Assembly: GCA_900549755.1 (NCBI GenBank)
Contig: URPQ01000020.1
Coordinates: 1 to 28,194 of the forward strand
Source: an uncultured Oscillospiraceae bacterium
GTDB lineage: Bacteria > Bacillota > Clostridia > Oscillospirales > Acutalibacteraceae
Reading direction: 5' to 3'
DNA length: 28,194 nucleotides
In this document: one piece after another, positions 7,617-15,466 of the stretch
How positions within the stretch are numbered: the first letter of the stretch is position 1
Layout: the number at the start of each line of letters is the position of its first letter
Program-made: the position numbers and the translations under genes
The notes under the pieces: generated by a model
What the model was told of the DNA's origin: nothing
What the model saw: the letters and a program-made list of their open reading frames with translations, nothing else
Databases searched by the model: none

Positions 7617-8891
7617 TTACTTGATTTTAACGGTAGTTGTGTATGTGCCTACCTGCCAGATATTATTCTGCACCGACCTCACCGTTACGGTTACGGTGTG
7701 CTCGCCCGCCGCCTTATCGGACAAATCGACCGTTGCGTAAACCTCCGAGTCCTTTAGTTTGGCTATAACCGCCTTGGTGCCGCAAACCTTAACATTGCGT
7801 ATTACCGTGTCTGTTGTAGCTTTGAGCCCCGAGGAAAGCCCGGTATAGCGCACATCGGAAATATTAAGCGTTTTTTCGGCATAGCCCGAGGTATCAACCG
7901 TTACGGTAAAGTGCTCTATTGAATCGAGTATTCTGACGCCTTCAGGCAGCTTTGCCGAAACCTCGGCACGGTTTGAACCTGCTGAAATGGTAGTAATATC
8001 AATCGGCGAGAGCGTAACCTGCGTTATTTTATCAATCGCTTCTGGCGTGCCGATAACCGTAACGCTGTCGTGATCTACCTTATAGGCAATACTGCTCTTG
8101 GTTATGCCCGAGGGCAGCTTTGTAAAGTCGGCTACCACCGGCACCGTTTTCTTCTTTGAAATAGGCACCGTCACCTTGACCGCCGATTCACTGAGGGTCA
8201 GGTTGGTTTTGTCAATAGCGTTTCCGTCCTCATCAAAAAGCTGGATCTCCGCATCATAGGTGGCGCTTTCCGAAAGGGTTTTATTAACCGCCGCGTATGC
8301 CACTACCGAATCAATTTTGTTCATAACCGTGCGCGGACCCTTAATGGTAATGGTATCGTTTTCTGTTCCGCTTACTACCGGCGTTTCGGCAACCAGACCT
8401 TCTGTTGCCGCGGCGCCGTCCGCCTTGGCTGTTATGGTAAATTCCTTTGTATCAACATAGTCAAAATAAAGATTCACCGTAGAGGGCGTTATGCTTACTA
8501 TATTATAATCGGTAACGGCGGTATTGCGCGCACCGGAAACCTCAAGCTGATATTCGCCGGGCGAGTTTATTGCCGCGGCAGACGCATAAACGTAAAAATC
8601 ACTTGCTTTCAGCGCGCTTACAACGTAGCTCGGTCCGTTTATTGTAACGGTGAACTTCTGCGCCGAAACATCGCCTATTATTTCCATATGATTTTCCGCC
8701 GCATAGGTATTATCAAGGGTTATATTAAGCGGTATATCGGTAAACGTGCGGTCGATATCGGGGTTTTGGTTTATCATAATAACCAGCCAAAATACAAACG
8801 CCGTAATAACCGAAAACGGTATTGTAAACCGCTTATTGTAAAGCAACCGTCTTAAAGAAAAATCAGCGGGAATTTTTATTTTCCGTTTCAT
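7617..8891 (-). CDS. cdaR: CdaR: YbbR-domain regulator of the c-di-AMP synthase
   Basis: CdaR binds and modulates the membrane diadenylate cyclase CdaA. The 424 residues have a short cytoplasmic basic N-terminus, one transmembrane helix at about 22-41 (FTIPFSVITAFVFWLVIMI), and a long extracytoplasmic part of repeated beta-rich YbbR domains. Recurrent blocks such as YVVSALKASDFYVYA, VMNKIDSVVAYAAV, AIDKITQVTLSPI and VIAKLKDSEVYATV mark the repeats. The start overlaps cdaA by 29 bases, the usual arrangement. In Bacillus and many relatives glmM follows cdaR; here it does not, and the next gene is a separate promoter-bearing unknown. The call is firm from domain layout and neighbour. Confidence 0.92.
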   Translation of the reverse strand: MKRKIKIPADFSLRRLLYNKRFTIPFSVITAFVFWLVIMINQNPDIDRTFTDIPLNITLDNTYAAENHMEIIGDVSAQKFTVTINGPSYVVSALKASDFYVYASAAAINSPGEYQLEVSGARNTAVTDYNIVSITPSTVNLYFDYVDTKEFTITAKADGAAATEGLVAETPVVSGTENDTITIKGPRTVMNKIDSVVAYAAVNKTLSESATYDAEIQLFDEDGNAIDKTNLTLSESAVKVTVPISKKKTVPVVADFTKLPSGITKSSIAYKVDHDSVTVIGTPEAIDKITQVTLSPIDITTISAGSNRAEVSAKLPEGVRILDSIEHFTVTVDTSGYAEKTLNISDVRYTGLSSGLKATTDTVIRNVKVCGTKAVIAKLKDSEVYATVDLSDKAAGEHTVTVTVRSVQNNIWQVGTYTTTVKIK

Positions 8892-9792
8892 TTGGCTCTG
8901 CCGCTTCCTTTCCTTTGTTTTTTCCGAACGGATTCATATTTTTAAGCCTTACCAAAAGCGGGCTGCCGCCGTCGCTCTTTTCATCGGATAAAAGCAGCTC
9001 GCCGAGCTTTGTTCTTGCCGAAATCGCGTTGAAATTGCGCTCTATCTGCCCGTTTGAAACTATAGATATATTCCCCGTTTCTTCGGATACCACAAGCACT
9101 ACCGCATCGGAATTTTCGGTCATACCAATAGCCGCCCTGTGGCGCGTGCCGAGCTGCGACGATATATCCTCACGCTGAGTAAGCGGTAAAATGCAGCCTG
9201 CAGCGTAAAGCCGCGCGTCTCTTATTATCATAGCGCCGTCATGCAGCGGGGACTTCGGGAAGAACACATTGTTTATCATCTGTACCGAGGGGTCGGCGTT
9301 TATAACCGTGCCCGTATCTATTATTTCACCAAGCTGGGTTGAGCGCTCAAACACTATAAGCGCGCCCGTTTTGCTTTCCTGCATAATTCCCGCGGCGCGG
9401 CTTACCTTATCGATGCAATCCTCAAGCGGGTCGCCCTCAAGGGAGGATGAGTGCGAGCCGACAAGCTTTGTATGCCCCACCCGTTCAAGTATGCGCCGCA
9501 GTTCGGGCTGAAATATAATAGCCACGGCAATAATAATATAATCCACAAATCTGGAAAGTATCCATTTCATTGTGGTTAAGTTCCACCAGTTTGCAACAAG
9601 GTAAATTACAAAAAGAATAACCAAACCCTTTGCAAGCTGCCCCGCACGCGTTTCACGCAAAAAACCTATGGCTTTATAAATGATATACGCCATAAGCAGT
9701 ATATCAATAATATCAAACGGTATACGCATACTGGCGACAGCGTAAATTATCTGATTCCAGAAAGCATAAATGGCATTAAATATGCTGCTCAC
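8863..9792 (-). CDS. cdaA: Membrane diadenylate cyclase CdaA (c-di-AMP synthase)
   Basis: Makes the second messenger c-di-AMP from two ATP at the membrane, controlling potassium and osmolyte transport. The 309 residues show three hydrophobic helices in the first 95 residues (about 27-45, 53-70 and 84-95), then a DAC domain with the catalytic DGA (185-187, in PLHDGAMII) and RHR (217-219, in GTRHRAAIG). The C-terminus is charged and variable. The start is GTG at 9792; no in-frame ATG is available near it. A promoter with TTGAAC and TAAAAT lies 36 bases upstream. It is translationally linked to cdaR. All catalytic motifs are intact. Confidence 0.95.
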   Translation of the reverse strand: MSSIFNAIYAFWNQIIYAVASMRIPFDIIDILLMAYIIYKAIGFLRETRAGQLAKGLVILFVIYLVANWWNLTTMKWILSRFVDYIIIAVAIIFQPELRRILERVGHTKLVGSHSSSLEGDPLEDCIDKVSRAAGIMQESKTGALIVFERSTQLGEIIDTGTVINADPSVQMINNVFFPKSPLHDGAMIIRDARLYAAGCILPLTQREDISSQLGTRHRAAIGMTENSDAVVLVVSEETGNISIVSNGQIERNFNAISARTKLGELLLSDEKSDGGSPLLVRLKNMNPFGKNKGKEAAEPNETENKNSR

Positions 9793-9827
9793 CTGTCAAC
9801 AATCCTTTACTACCTAATCTCTGTTTT

Positions 9828-9856
9828 ATTTTAACATATAATTTCTTTCCGTTCAA
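9828..9856 (-). promoter_or_regulatory. Promoter of cdaA-cdaR
   Basis: On the minus strand -35 TTGAAC (9851-9856) and -10 TAAAAT (9828-9833) are separated by exactly 17 bases, in the 81-base gap between the cysteine desulfurase stop and the cdaA start. No terminator is evident after the desulfurase gene, so read-through from upstream is also possible. Confidence 0.7.
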
Positions 9857-9873
9857 TAGAAAATTTGCTTTTT

Positions 9874-10995
9874 TTAAGCTTTTTTTATTGCGGAGATAAG
9901 CGCCTTTATATCCGCCGCGGTATTAAATGTTGCCGGAGCCGCTCTTACCGCCCCGTTTTCTATTGTTCCCATTACTCTGTGCGCGGTGGGCGCGCATTGA
10001 AGCCCCGCGCGCACCGCTATTCCGTGCTCGTTTAAATAACGTGCGGTCTCGCCGCTTTTATACCCCTTTACATTAAATGAAATAAGCGGTGCCCACCCGC
10101 CGGGGAACGGTTTCGGCGAGTAAAGCTCAACCTTGGGTATTTTTTCAAGCTCGGTGTAAAGCAGCCCGCAAAGCGACATTTCGTGGCTGTATATTTTTTC
10201 GGTGCCCAATTTTTTAACATATTTAAGCCCCGCCGCAGTACCCATTATTCCCGGAACATTCACCGTGCCGCTTTCAAGCCTTTCGGGTAAAAAATCCGGC
10301 TGCACAAGCTCCGCCGAGTTAGTACCGGTGCCGCCCTCCAAAATGGTGTTTTTAAGCGGCTTTTCGCAAATAAGCACACCTATGCCCATAGGGGCGTAAA
10401 GCCCCTTGTGCGGCGCTATGCAAAGGTAATCTATATCCTGCTTCTGCATATTTATGGGAAATACTCCGGCTGTTTGCGCCGCGTCCACCGCAAAGGGCAC
10501 TCCCCTTATTCTGCAAAGCGCGCCTATTTGACCTATCGGCAAAGCCTTTCCGAGAACATTGGAGGCTCCGGTGCATATTACCAGCTTTGTATCGGGTCTT
10601 ATAAGTCTCTCAAAATTATTAAGCGTTATGTTATCATCAGTCAGCGAAACCGCCGCCACATCAACCGCCGCGCCCACCTTGTAAAGCGGCCGCATTACTG
10701 CGTTATGCTCAAGAGATGATGTTACAACGCGGTCACCCGCTTTAAGCAGACCCTTTATAACGCAGTTTATACTGTGGGTACAGTTCATTGTAAATACTAC
10801 GTTTTCAGCGCCCGTTGCCCCGAAAAAATCCGCCAGTTCCTGCCTTGTATTATACACGGCGGCAGCGGTTTTCATTGAAACGGCGTGTCCGCTCCTGCCG
10901 GGATTGGCGCAGTATTCTCTAAGGCTTGAATCTACCGCATTTATAACGCTTTGCGGCTTTTTACCGGTTGTAGCCGCATTGTCAAGATAAATCAT
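9874..10995 (-). CDS. Cysteine desulfurase-family class V aminotransferase
   Basis: A NifS/IscS-related PLP enzyme, expected to remove sulfur (or selenium) from cysteine (or selenocysteine). Using the second ATG gives 373 residues and a spacing of 7 bases from GGAGGGG; the ATG at 11001 would lie one base from it. Motifs are DNAATT (5-10), SLEHN with His97, AVDAAQ with Asp171, the Schiff-base Lys197 in APHKG, and Cys334 in VRAGLQCAPTAH, at the catalytic-cysteine position. It belongs to the family often annotated as EGL-type, distinct from the IscS used in Fe-S assembly. It is transcribed with the DUF3343 gene upstream; that partner has one exposed-looking Cys, suggesting a sulfur/selenium relay, which is inference. 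Confidence 0.88.
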   Translation of the reverse strand: MIYLDNAATTGKKPQSVINAVDSSLREYCANPGRSGHAVSMKTAAAVYNTRQELADFFGATGAENVVFTMNCTHSINCVIKGLLKAGDRVVTSSLEHNAVMRPLYKVGAAVDVAAVSLTDDNITLNNFERLIRPDTKLVICTGASNVLGKALPIGQIGALCRIRGVPFAVDAAQTAGVFPINMQKQDIDYLCIAPHKGLYAPMGIGVLICEKPLKNTILEGGTGTNSAELVQPDFLPERLESGTVNVPGIMGTAAGLKYVKKLGTEKIYSHEMSLCGLLYTELEKIPKVELYSPKPFPGGWAPLISFNVKGYKSGETARYLNEHGIAVRAGLQCAPTAHRVMGTIENGAVRAAPATFNTAADIKALISAIKKA

Positions 10996-11019
10996 TCTCA
11001 TACCCCTCCAAATTTAATT

Positions 11020-11054
11020 AACGGAGCTGCCGCAAAAACCGCAACAACTCCGTT
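11020..11054 (-). other. Intergenic mRNA hairpin between DUF3343 gene and cysteine desulfurase gene
   Basis: In minus-strand RNA AACGGAGTTGTTGC (11041-11054) pairs over all 14 positions with GCGGCAGCTCCGTT (11020-11033), loop of 7. Three pairs are G.U. On the plus strand these become C/A mismatches, so the structure belongs to the minus-strand transcript. No U-tract follows on that strand. It may be a processing, stability or partial termination element. Confidence 0.6.
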
Positions 11055-11061
11055 TTGTTTT

Positions 11062-11280
11062 TTATTCCGTATTTATTTCAAGAATTTTAACGCCCGCCTG
11101 CCGCAGCAGGCTTTCGGCGGCAGCTATATCGCCGTCGGTTATAATGCTGTAACCGCAGCCGGCGCTGCCCTTTCCCGAGGTTATTCTTTCTATTTTAACA
11201 TTAAAGCCTTTTCTTCTGAGCAAATCGCGTCCCTTTATAGCGTAGGTCACGGTTCCGGTGGTTATAATATACCTCTTCAT
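11062..11280 (-). CDS. DUF3343 protein, putative sulfur/selenium carrier-like
   Basis: A 72-residue soluble protein matching the DUF3343 pattern as I know it: N-terminal strand with KRYIITTGTVTYAIKGRDLL, then a SGKGSAGCGYSI block with the single Cys42, and a C-terminal helix ending in a strand. This is a TusA/YedF-like size and layout. The partner gene 66 bases downstream encodes a cysteine desulfurase, so the likely role is to accept or carry sulfur or selenium from that enzyme. No selD or other selenium gene is in the window, so the chemistry is unproven. GGAGTG lies 8 bases before the ATG. The promoter is copy B of the 37-bp element. Confidence 0.78.
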   Translation of the reverse strand: MKRYIITTGTVTYAIKGRDLLRRKGFNVKIERITSGKGSAGCGYSIITDGDIAAAESLLRQAGVKILEINTE

Positions 11281-11302
11281 TTTCTTTTCACTCCGTAAAA
11301 TC

Positions 11303-11320
11303 GCTCTGTATAAACAGAGC
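11303..11320 (-). other. 5'-UTR hairpin of the DUF3343 transcript
   Basis: A perfect 7-bp stem GCTCTGT/ACAGAGC with a four-base loop lies just after the predicted transcription start of the promoter at 11336-11364 and before the ribosome site. It has no following U-tract, so it is more likely an mRNA-stabilising 5' hairpin than a terminator. Confidence 0.45.
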
Positions 11321-11328
11321 AGAATTTT

Positions 11329-11365
11329 ATATTACATTGTATGTCGGAGCGGGATAAATGACAAA
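11329..11365 (-). promoter_or_regulatory. Promoter element, copy B of a 37-bp repeat
   Basis: The minus strand has -35 TTGTCA (11359-11364), a 17-base spacer and -10 TACAAT (11336-11341), upstream of the DUF3343-desulfurase pair. It matches copy A at 30 of 37 positions. Its -10 context GACATACAATG fits a SigE-like CATACAAT at least as well as SigA. Confidence 0.65.
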
Positions 11366-11372
11366 CCCAAAA

Positions 11373-12419
11373 CTAATTGCCTTCGCTGTAATATTTAACC
11401 GTTACTATAAGTGCCGTGGGGAATATTATAACCCCCGCAAAGCCTAAAAGCTTTATGCCTATAAACATTGAAAGCAGTGTAAAAAGCGGGTTTATGCCTA
11501 TTTGCTTGCCTATTATTTTAGGCTCGGCAAAATTTCTTATAACAGTTATCACCGCGTACAGCACCAGTATTCCGATACCAAGAGCGGTATTTTTTAAAAT
11601 CAGCCCTGCAATACCCCAGGGTATAAGCACCGTGCCCGTTCCCAAAACAGGCAGAATATCTACAACCGCAATTAAAAGGCTCAAAAGCAGCGCGTATTTA
11701 ACCCTTAAAATAAGAAAACCCGCTAAAAGCTCCAAAAAGGTCATAAGCATTAAAATAGCATAGCCTTTTATAAGCTTGAAAACACTGCCCACCAGAATAT
11801 TTTTGATTTTAAGGCAGTTATTATATGTTTTTTTGCCTATAACGCCGCCTACAAATTTTGAAAGCCCCCTGAAATCGGCGGCGATATAGCAACCCGCCAC
11901 CACCGATATAACGCAGCTGAGCAAAAAGGACGGCGCCCGCTTTACCGCCGCCCCCGCAAAGGAGGATACCGCGCCGCCCGCAACCGAAGCGACGCGGGCT
12001 AAAAAGCCGCTCCACAGCGTATCGGCAGCAGAGGCGAACTCATCGGGCAGCTTTTTAAACAACGCGTTGAAATCACTGCGTACAGAGGAAATTATTTGCC
12101 CCATTTCCCCCGTTTTACCCGATAATTCCCGCATAATTTCGCCCGCCGCGTTTGTAAACCCTAGTCCCGCAAAAAACAAAACCGCCGCCAGCACCGCAAA
12201 AACCGCAATCGTCAGTGCTGCCGCAGATATTTTGGGGTTAAGCCGGGTCTTACCCGAAATATAATAAGCAGGCTTTTGCACCGCCCAGGCTATAAGTCCG
12301 CCTAATATAAACGGCATTAGGTATTTCAGTAAAAATCGGCAAACAATAAAAACAATAGCCCCCACCGTTACAATGTACGCCGTTGTAATTAAAAACTTCT
12401 TTTTTGCCTGCTCATCCAA
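11373..12419 (-). CDS. AI-2E-family permease, YtvI-like
   Basis: A polytopic membrane protein of 348 residues in the AI-2E/PerM superfamily, whose members export or exchange small solutes. Hydrophobic helices occur at about 11-31, 33-46 and 64-88, then after an amphipathic soluble stretch (about 90-155) in the second half, including LLSLLIAVVDILPVLGTG and the final GIKLLGFAGVIIFPTALIVTVKY. The VDILPVLGTG motif and helix layout are characteristic of the family. Spore-forming Firmicutes carry a member named YtvI that is expressed in sporulation; size and N-terminal pattern suit that group, but I cannot separate it from other AI-2E proteins by eye. It is the first minus-strand gene of the divergent region. 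Confidence 0.8.
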   Translation of the reverse strand: MDEQAKKKFLITTAYIVTVGAIVFIVCRFLLKYLMPFILGGLIAWAVQKPAYYISGKTRLNPKISAAALTIAVFAVLAAVLFFAGLGFTNAAGEIMRELSGKTGEMGQIISSVRSDFNALFKKLPDEFASAADTLWSGFLARVASVAGGAVSSFAGAAVKRAPSFLLSCVISVVAGCYIAADFRGLSKFVGGVIGKKTYNNCLKIKNILVGSVFKLIKGYAILMLMTFLELLAGFLILRVKYALLLSLLIAVVDILPVLGTGTVLIPWGIAGLILKNTALGIGILVLYAVITVIRNFAEPKIIGKQIGINPLFTLLSMFIGIKLLGFAGVIIFPTALIVTVKYYSEGN

Positions 12420-12442
12420 AGGAAAACACCGCCCTGTAATAA

Positions 12443-12471
12443 CTTTTATATAATTTTTACATTTATGTCAA
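12443..12471 (-). promoter_or_regulatory. Probable promoter of the YtvI-like gene
   Basis: A perfect -35 TTGACA (12466-12471) on the minus strand is followed by an A/T-rich region with TATAAA at 15-base spacing (12445-12450) or TAAAAG at 17-base spacing (12443-12448). The -35 is convincing but the -10 is ambiguous. Confidence 0.5.
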
Positions 12472-12487
12472 AAAGGCAAATTTTTTG

Positions 12488-12516
12488 TTGCTTTTGCGCA
12501 CCTGCCGTACTATAAT
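12488..12516 (+). promoter_or_regulatory. Promoter of the ACT regulator-hom-lysC genes
   Basis: A perfect -10 TATAAT (12511-12516) has TTGCTT (12488-12493) 17 bases upstream as a weak -35. The predicted start near 12523 leaves a 26-base leader with GGAGGA (12538-12543) five bases before the ATG at 12549. There is no room for a riboswitch or attenuator. Confidence 0.65.
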
Positions 12517-12548
12517 AGAATACAACAGTTCGCGTATGGAGGACAATT

Positions 12549-12983
12549 ATGGATAAAAAAAGCTATCTGCTGATTGACGCCGATATTTTGCCGCCCGTGT
12601 TTGCGGGGGTTATACGCGCAAAAGAGCTGCTGGCAGACGGTAAGCTTTCAACGGCGCAGGCGGTAAAGGAAGCGGGTATTTCAAGGTCCGCCTTTTATAA
12701 GTATAAGGATTTTGTTTTTAAATATTCGGGTTCGGGCGATACTTTAAGCCTTAACGCGCAGCTTTCCGACCGCGCGGGCGTTTTTTCGGCACTAACCGCA
12801 GTACTGTACGGCTGCGGCGCAAATATTGTTACCGTGTCGCAAGGGCTGCCCGAAAACGGCAAGGCGAACGTATCACTGACATTAAGTATAGGCTCGGAAA
12901 TGTCCGCCGAGGAGCTTATAAACAGGCTGCTTGAAACCGACGGCGTAATTTCAATAAAGGTAATTGACGGAGGCAAAAAATGA
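12549..12983 (+). CDS. ACT-domain protein of the UPF0735/PheB type
   Basis: A 144-residue protein with an N-terminal helical part that resembles a small helix-turn-helix (KLSTAQAVKEAGISRSAFYKY, about 32-52) and a C-terminal ACT domain (about 68-140) beginning LNAQLSDRAGVFSALTAVL, the usual amino acid-binding turn. Members are called PheB from an old linkage to pheA in Bacillus. Here it precedes hom with an ATGA overlap, so a role in threonine or aspartate-family sensing is the natural inference; whether it binds DNA is unknown. It has a strong ribosome site and its own promoter, and is the first gene of the unit. Confidence 0.82.
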   Translation: MDKKSYLLIDADILPPVFAGVIRAKELLADGKLSTAQAVKEAGISRSAFYKYKDFVFKYSGSGDTLSLNAQLSDRAGVFSALTAVLYGCGANIVTVSQGLPENGKANVSLTLSIGSEMSAEELINRLLETDGVISIKVIDGGKK

Positions 12984-14209
12984 TAAATGTTGCAATTATG
13001 GGACACGGCGTTGTAGGCTCGGGAACTGCCGAAATACTTATAAATCACCCCGAGCGCATTGAAAAAGCCACGCACACCGCAGTAAACGTTAAGTATATAC
13101 TTGATCTCCGCGAATTTCCGGGGCTTTCCTACAGCGATAAATTCGTAAAGGATTTTAACATTATACTGAACGACGAAAGCGTAAGGGTTGTAGCAGAGGT
13201 TATGGGCGGAATTAACCCCGCTTACGATTTCGTTAAAAAATGCCTTGAAAAAGGCAAGAGCGTAGTCACCTCAAATAAGGAGCTTGTAGCCGCAAAGGGC
13301 GCCGAGCTTTTGAAAATTGCGGCGGAAAATAACGCAAATTTCCTGTTTGAAGCAAGCGTGGGCGGCGGAATACCCGTGCTGCGCCCCATAGCGCAGTGCC
13401 TTGCCGCAAATGAGATAACCGAAATTTTCGGAATTTTAAACGGAACTACTAACTACATTTTAAATAAAATGATAGTAGAGAATATGGATTTTGATTCAGC
13501 ACTCGCTTTGGCGCAGGAAAAAGGCTTTGCCGAGAAAAATCCAGCGGCGGATATTGAAGGGCACGACGCCTGCCGCAAGATATGCATTTTGGCAGCCTTG
13601 GCTTTCGGCAAGCACGTTTACCCCGAGCAGGTGGAAACCGAGGGCATAACCGATATTACGCTTGATGATGTGGAGTATGCCGACAGCTTCGGCTGCACCG
13701 TAAAGCTTATAGGGCACGCCAAAAAGCTTGAAAACGGCAAAATTACCGCCACCGTGCGCCCCACGCTTGTAAGCCGCGACTGTATTCTCTCGGGCGTAAA
13801 CGGCGTGTTCAACGCTATCAACGTCAGGGGCGACGAAACAGGCGACGTTATGTTCTACGGCAAGGGCGCGGGAAAAGAGGCAACCGCCAGCGCGGTTGTA
13901 GCCGATATGATAGACTGCGTAAAGCACCTTGATACCCGCAAATACGTCTTTTGGGAAGATGGCAGCGCCGATTATGTGGATAATTCGTGCGACGAGCCCA
14001 CAAGACTTTTTGTACTGCTGCGCGGTGATAATTATGACGAGCTGGTTGCAGAGTTTGATAGCGCTTTTCCCGGTGTTTCATGCGTTAAAAACAAATTTAA
14101 AAACGAAATAGCGTTTTTAACCGACGGCGAAAAACCGAGCGTAACGCTTGAAAAGCTTTCAGGGTTTAAAAATATAAAATCCCGTAAAATTTTAAATACT
14201 ATGATTTAA
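12980..14209 (+). CDS. hom: Homoserine dehydrogenase
   Basis: Reduces aspartate semialdehyde to homoserine with NAD(P)H, leading to threonine and methionine. The 409 residues show the nucleotide-binding GHGVVGSG (8-15), VTSNKELVA (96-104), EASVGGGIPVLRP (124-136), the homoserine-binding GILNGTTNYIL (151-161) and the catalytic stretch AEKNPAADIEGHDACRK (184-200). The C-terminal part after about 325 is short but compatible with an ACT domain for threonine feedback. The ATG overlaps the ACT-protein stop (ATGA), and lysC follows after 17 bases. No thrB or thrC is adjacent. Confidence 0.95.
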   Translation: MINVAIMGHGVVGSGTAEILINHPERIEKATHTAVNVKYILDLREFPGLSYSDKFVKDFNIILNDESVRVVAEVMGGINPAYDFVKKCLEKGKSVVTSNKELVAAKGAELLKIAAENNANFLFEASVGGGIPVLRPIAQCLAANEITEIFGILNGTTNYILNKMIVENMDFDSALALAQEKGFAEKNPAADIEGHDACRKICILAALAFGKHVYPEQVETEGITDITLDDVEYADSFGCTVKLIGHAKKLENGKITATVRPTLVSRDCILSGVNGVFNAINVRGDETGDVMFYGKGAGKEATASAVVADMIDCVKHLDTRKYVFWEDGSADYVDNSCDEPTRLFVLLRGDNYDELVAEFDSAFPGVSCVKNKFKNEIAFLTDGEKPSVTLEKLSGFKNIKSRKILNTMI

Positions 14210-14226
14210 CCGAGGGGGTTCACCTA

Positions 14227-15435
14227 ATGTCTTTAATGGTAAAAAAATTCGGCGGTTCGTCGGTTGCGAACGCCGAAAGAGTTTTCAATGTTGCAAGCAT
14301 TATAACCGAGGATTATAAAAAAGGCAACGACGTTGTGGTAGTGGTTTCCGCCCAGGGCGATACTACCGACGAGCTTATAGCAAAAGCAAAGGAGATAAAT
14401 CCCGACGGCGGCTCTAAAAGAGAGCTGGATATGCTTTTATCGGCGGGCGAGCAGATGTCAATAGCGCTGCTTGCCATGGCGATTGAAAAGCTCGGCTTTC
14501 CCGTTATTTCCCTGCTCGGGTGGCAGGCGGGCTTTGCTACCGATTCAAACCACGGAATAGCGAGAATTAAAAAGGTCAACGCAGAGCGCATACGCAATGA
14601 AATTTCAAAGCGCAATATAGTAATCGTGGCGGGCTTTCAGGGGCTTAATAAATACGATGATATAACCACCCTCGGCCGCGGCGGGTCGGATACAAGCGCG
14701 GTAGCCATAGCCGCCTCAATGAAAGCGGACGTGTGCCAGATTTACACGGATGTTGACGGCGTTTACACCGCCGATCCCAGAAAAGTGCCCACGGCGCGCA
14801 AAATGGACGAAATAGCCTACGATGAAATGCTTGAGCTTGCAACGCTCGGCGCTCAGGTACTTAACAACCGCTCGGTTGAAATGGCTAAAAAATACAATGT
14901 TGAGCTTGAGGTGCTTTCAAGTCTTGAAAGAAAACCCGGCACTATCGTAAAGGAGACGGTAAAAATGGAAAAGACACTTATAAGAGGCGTTGCCAAGGAT
15001 ACAAACGTAGCTACAATTTCCGTTATAGGCTTAAAGGACACTCCCGGAGTAGCCTTTAAAATTTTCAATAAATTGGCGCAGCACAAAATTAACGTTGATA
15101 TAATTTTGCAGTCGGTCGGCAGAGACGCCACAAAGGATATTACCTTTACCGTACCGCGCGACGACGGCAAAACCGCAGTATCCGCCATTGAGGGACTTCG
15201 TGACAGCCTTAATTACAAGGAAGTAACGGTTGACGAATCGGTAGCAAAGGTATCTGTTGTGGGTGCGGGAATGGAAAGTCACCCGGGCGTTGCCTCAAAA
15301 ATGTTCGAGGCGCTTTATGACGCGGGCATAAACATTCGTATGATAGCTACAAGCGAAATTAAAATTTCGGTTATGATCGACGCAGAAGACGCCGACCGCG
15401 CCGTAAGAGTGGTTCACGACGCATTTATATTTTAA
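14227..15435 (+). CDS. lysC: Aspartate kinase, alpha subunit (with probable internal beta start)
   Basis: Phosphorylates aspartate, the first step to lysine, DAP, threonine and methionine. The 402 residues show the N-terminal KKFGGSSV (6-13), VVSAQGDTTD (39-48), the nucleotide-site TLGRGGSDTSAVA (148-160) and YTDVDGVYTADPR (173-185), then two ACT domains at about 262-335 and 342-402. The start ATG has GAGGGGG eight bases upstream; the next ATG at codon 4 has poorer spacing. An internal AGGAG and ATG at codon 247 would give a 156-residue regulatory subunit, as in Bacillus aspartokinase II. It is the last gene of the hom unit, and the partner pathway enzyme DapF lies within the carB fusion 7 kb away. 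Confidence 0.95.
   Translation: MSLMVKKFGGSSVANAERVFNVASIITEDYKKGNDVVVVVSAQGDTTDELIAKAKEINPDGGSKRELDMLLSAGEQMSIALLAMAIEKLGFPVISLLGWQAGFATDSNHGIARIKKVNAERIRNEISKRNIVIVAGFQGLNKYDDITTLGRGGSDTSAVAIAASMKADVCQIYTDVDGVYTADPRKVPTARKMDEIAYDEMLELATLGAQVLNNRSVEMAKKYNVELEVLSSLERKPGTIVKETVKMEKTLIRGVAKDTNVATISVIGLKDTPGVAFKIFNKLAQHKINVDIILQSVGRDATKDITFTVPRDDGKTAVSAIEGLRDSLNYKEVTVDESVAKVSVVGAGMESHPGVASKMFEALYDAGINIRMIATSEIKISVMIDAEDADRAVRVVHDAFIF
14951..14967 (+). promoter_or_regulatory. Internal ribosome site and ATG for the aspartokinase beta subunit
   Basis: AAAGGAG ending at 14955 is followed, nine bases later, by an in-frame ATG at 14965 (codon 247 of lysC). Initiation here yields 156 residues comprising the two ACT domains. 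The best known precedent is B. subtilis lysC, where the beta subunit starts at almost the same codon. Confidence 0.6.
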
Positions 15436-15466
15436 TATCGATTAAGCGATAACAGCGTTTTTTGGC

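Noticed and set aside
15435..15465. TATCG/CGATA stem plus T-run as lysC terminator
   Set aside because: The five-pair stem is weak and six bases separate it from the T-run; termination probably occurs in the structured element or beyond.
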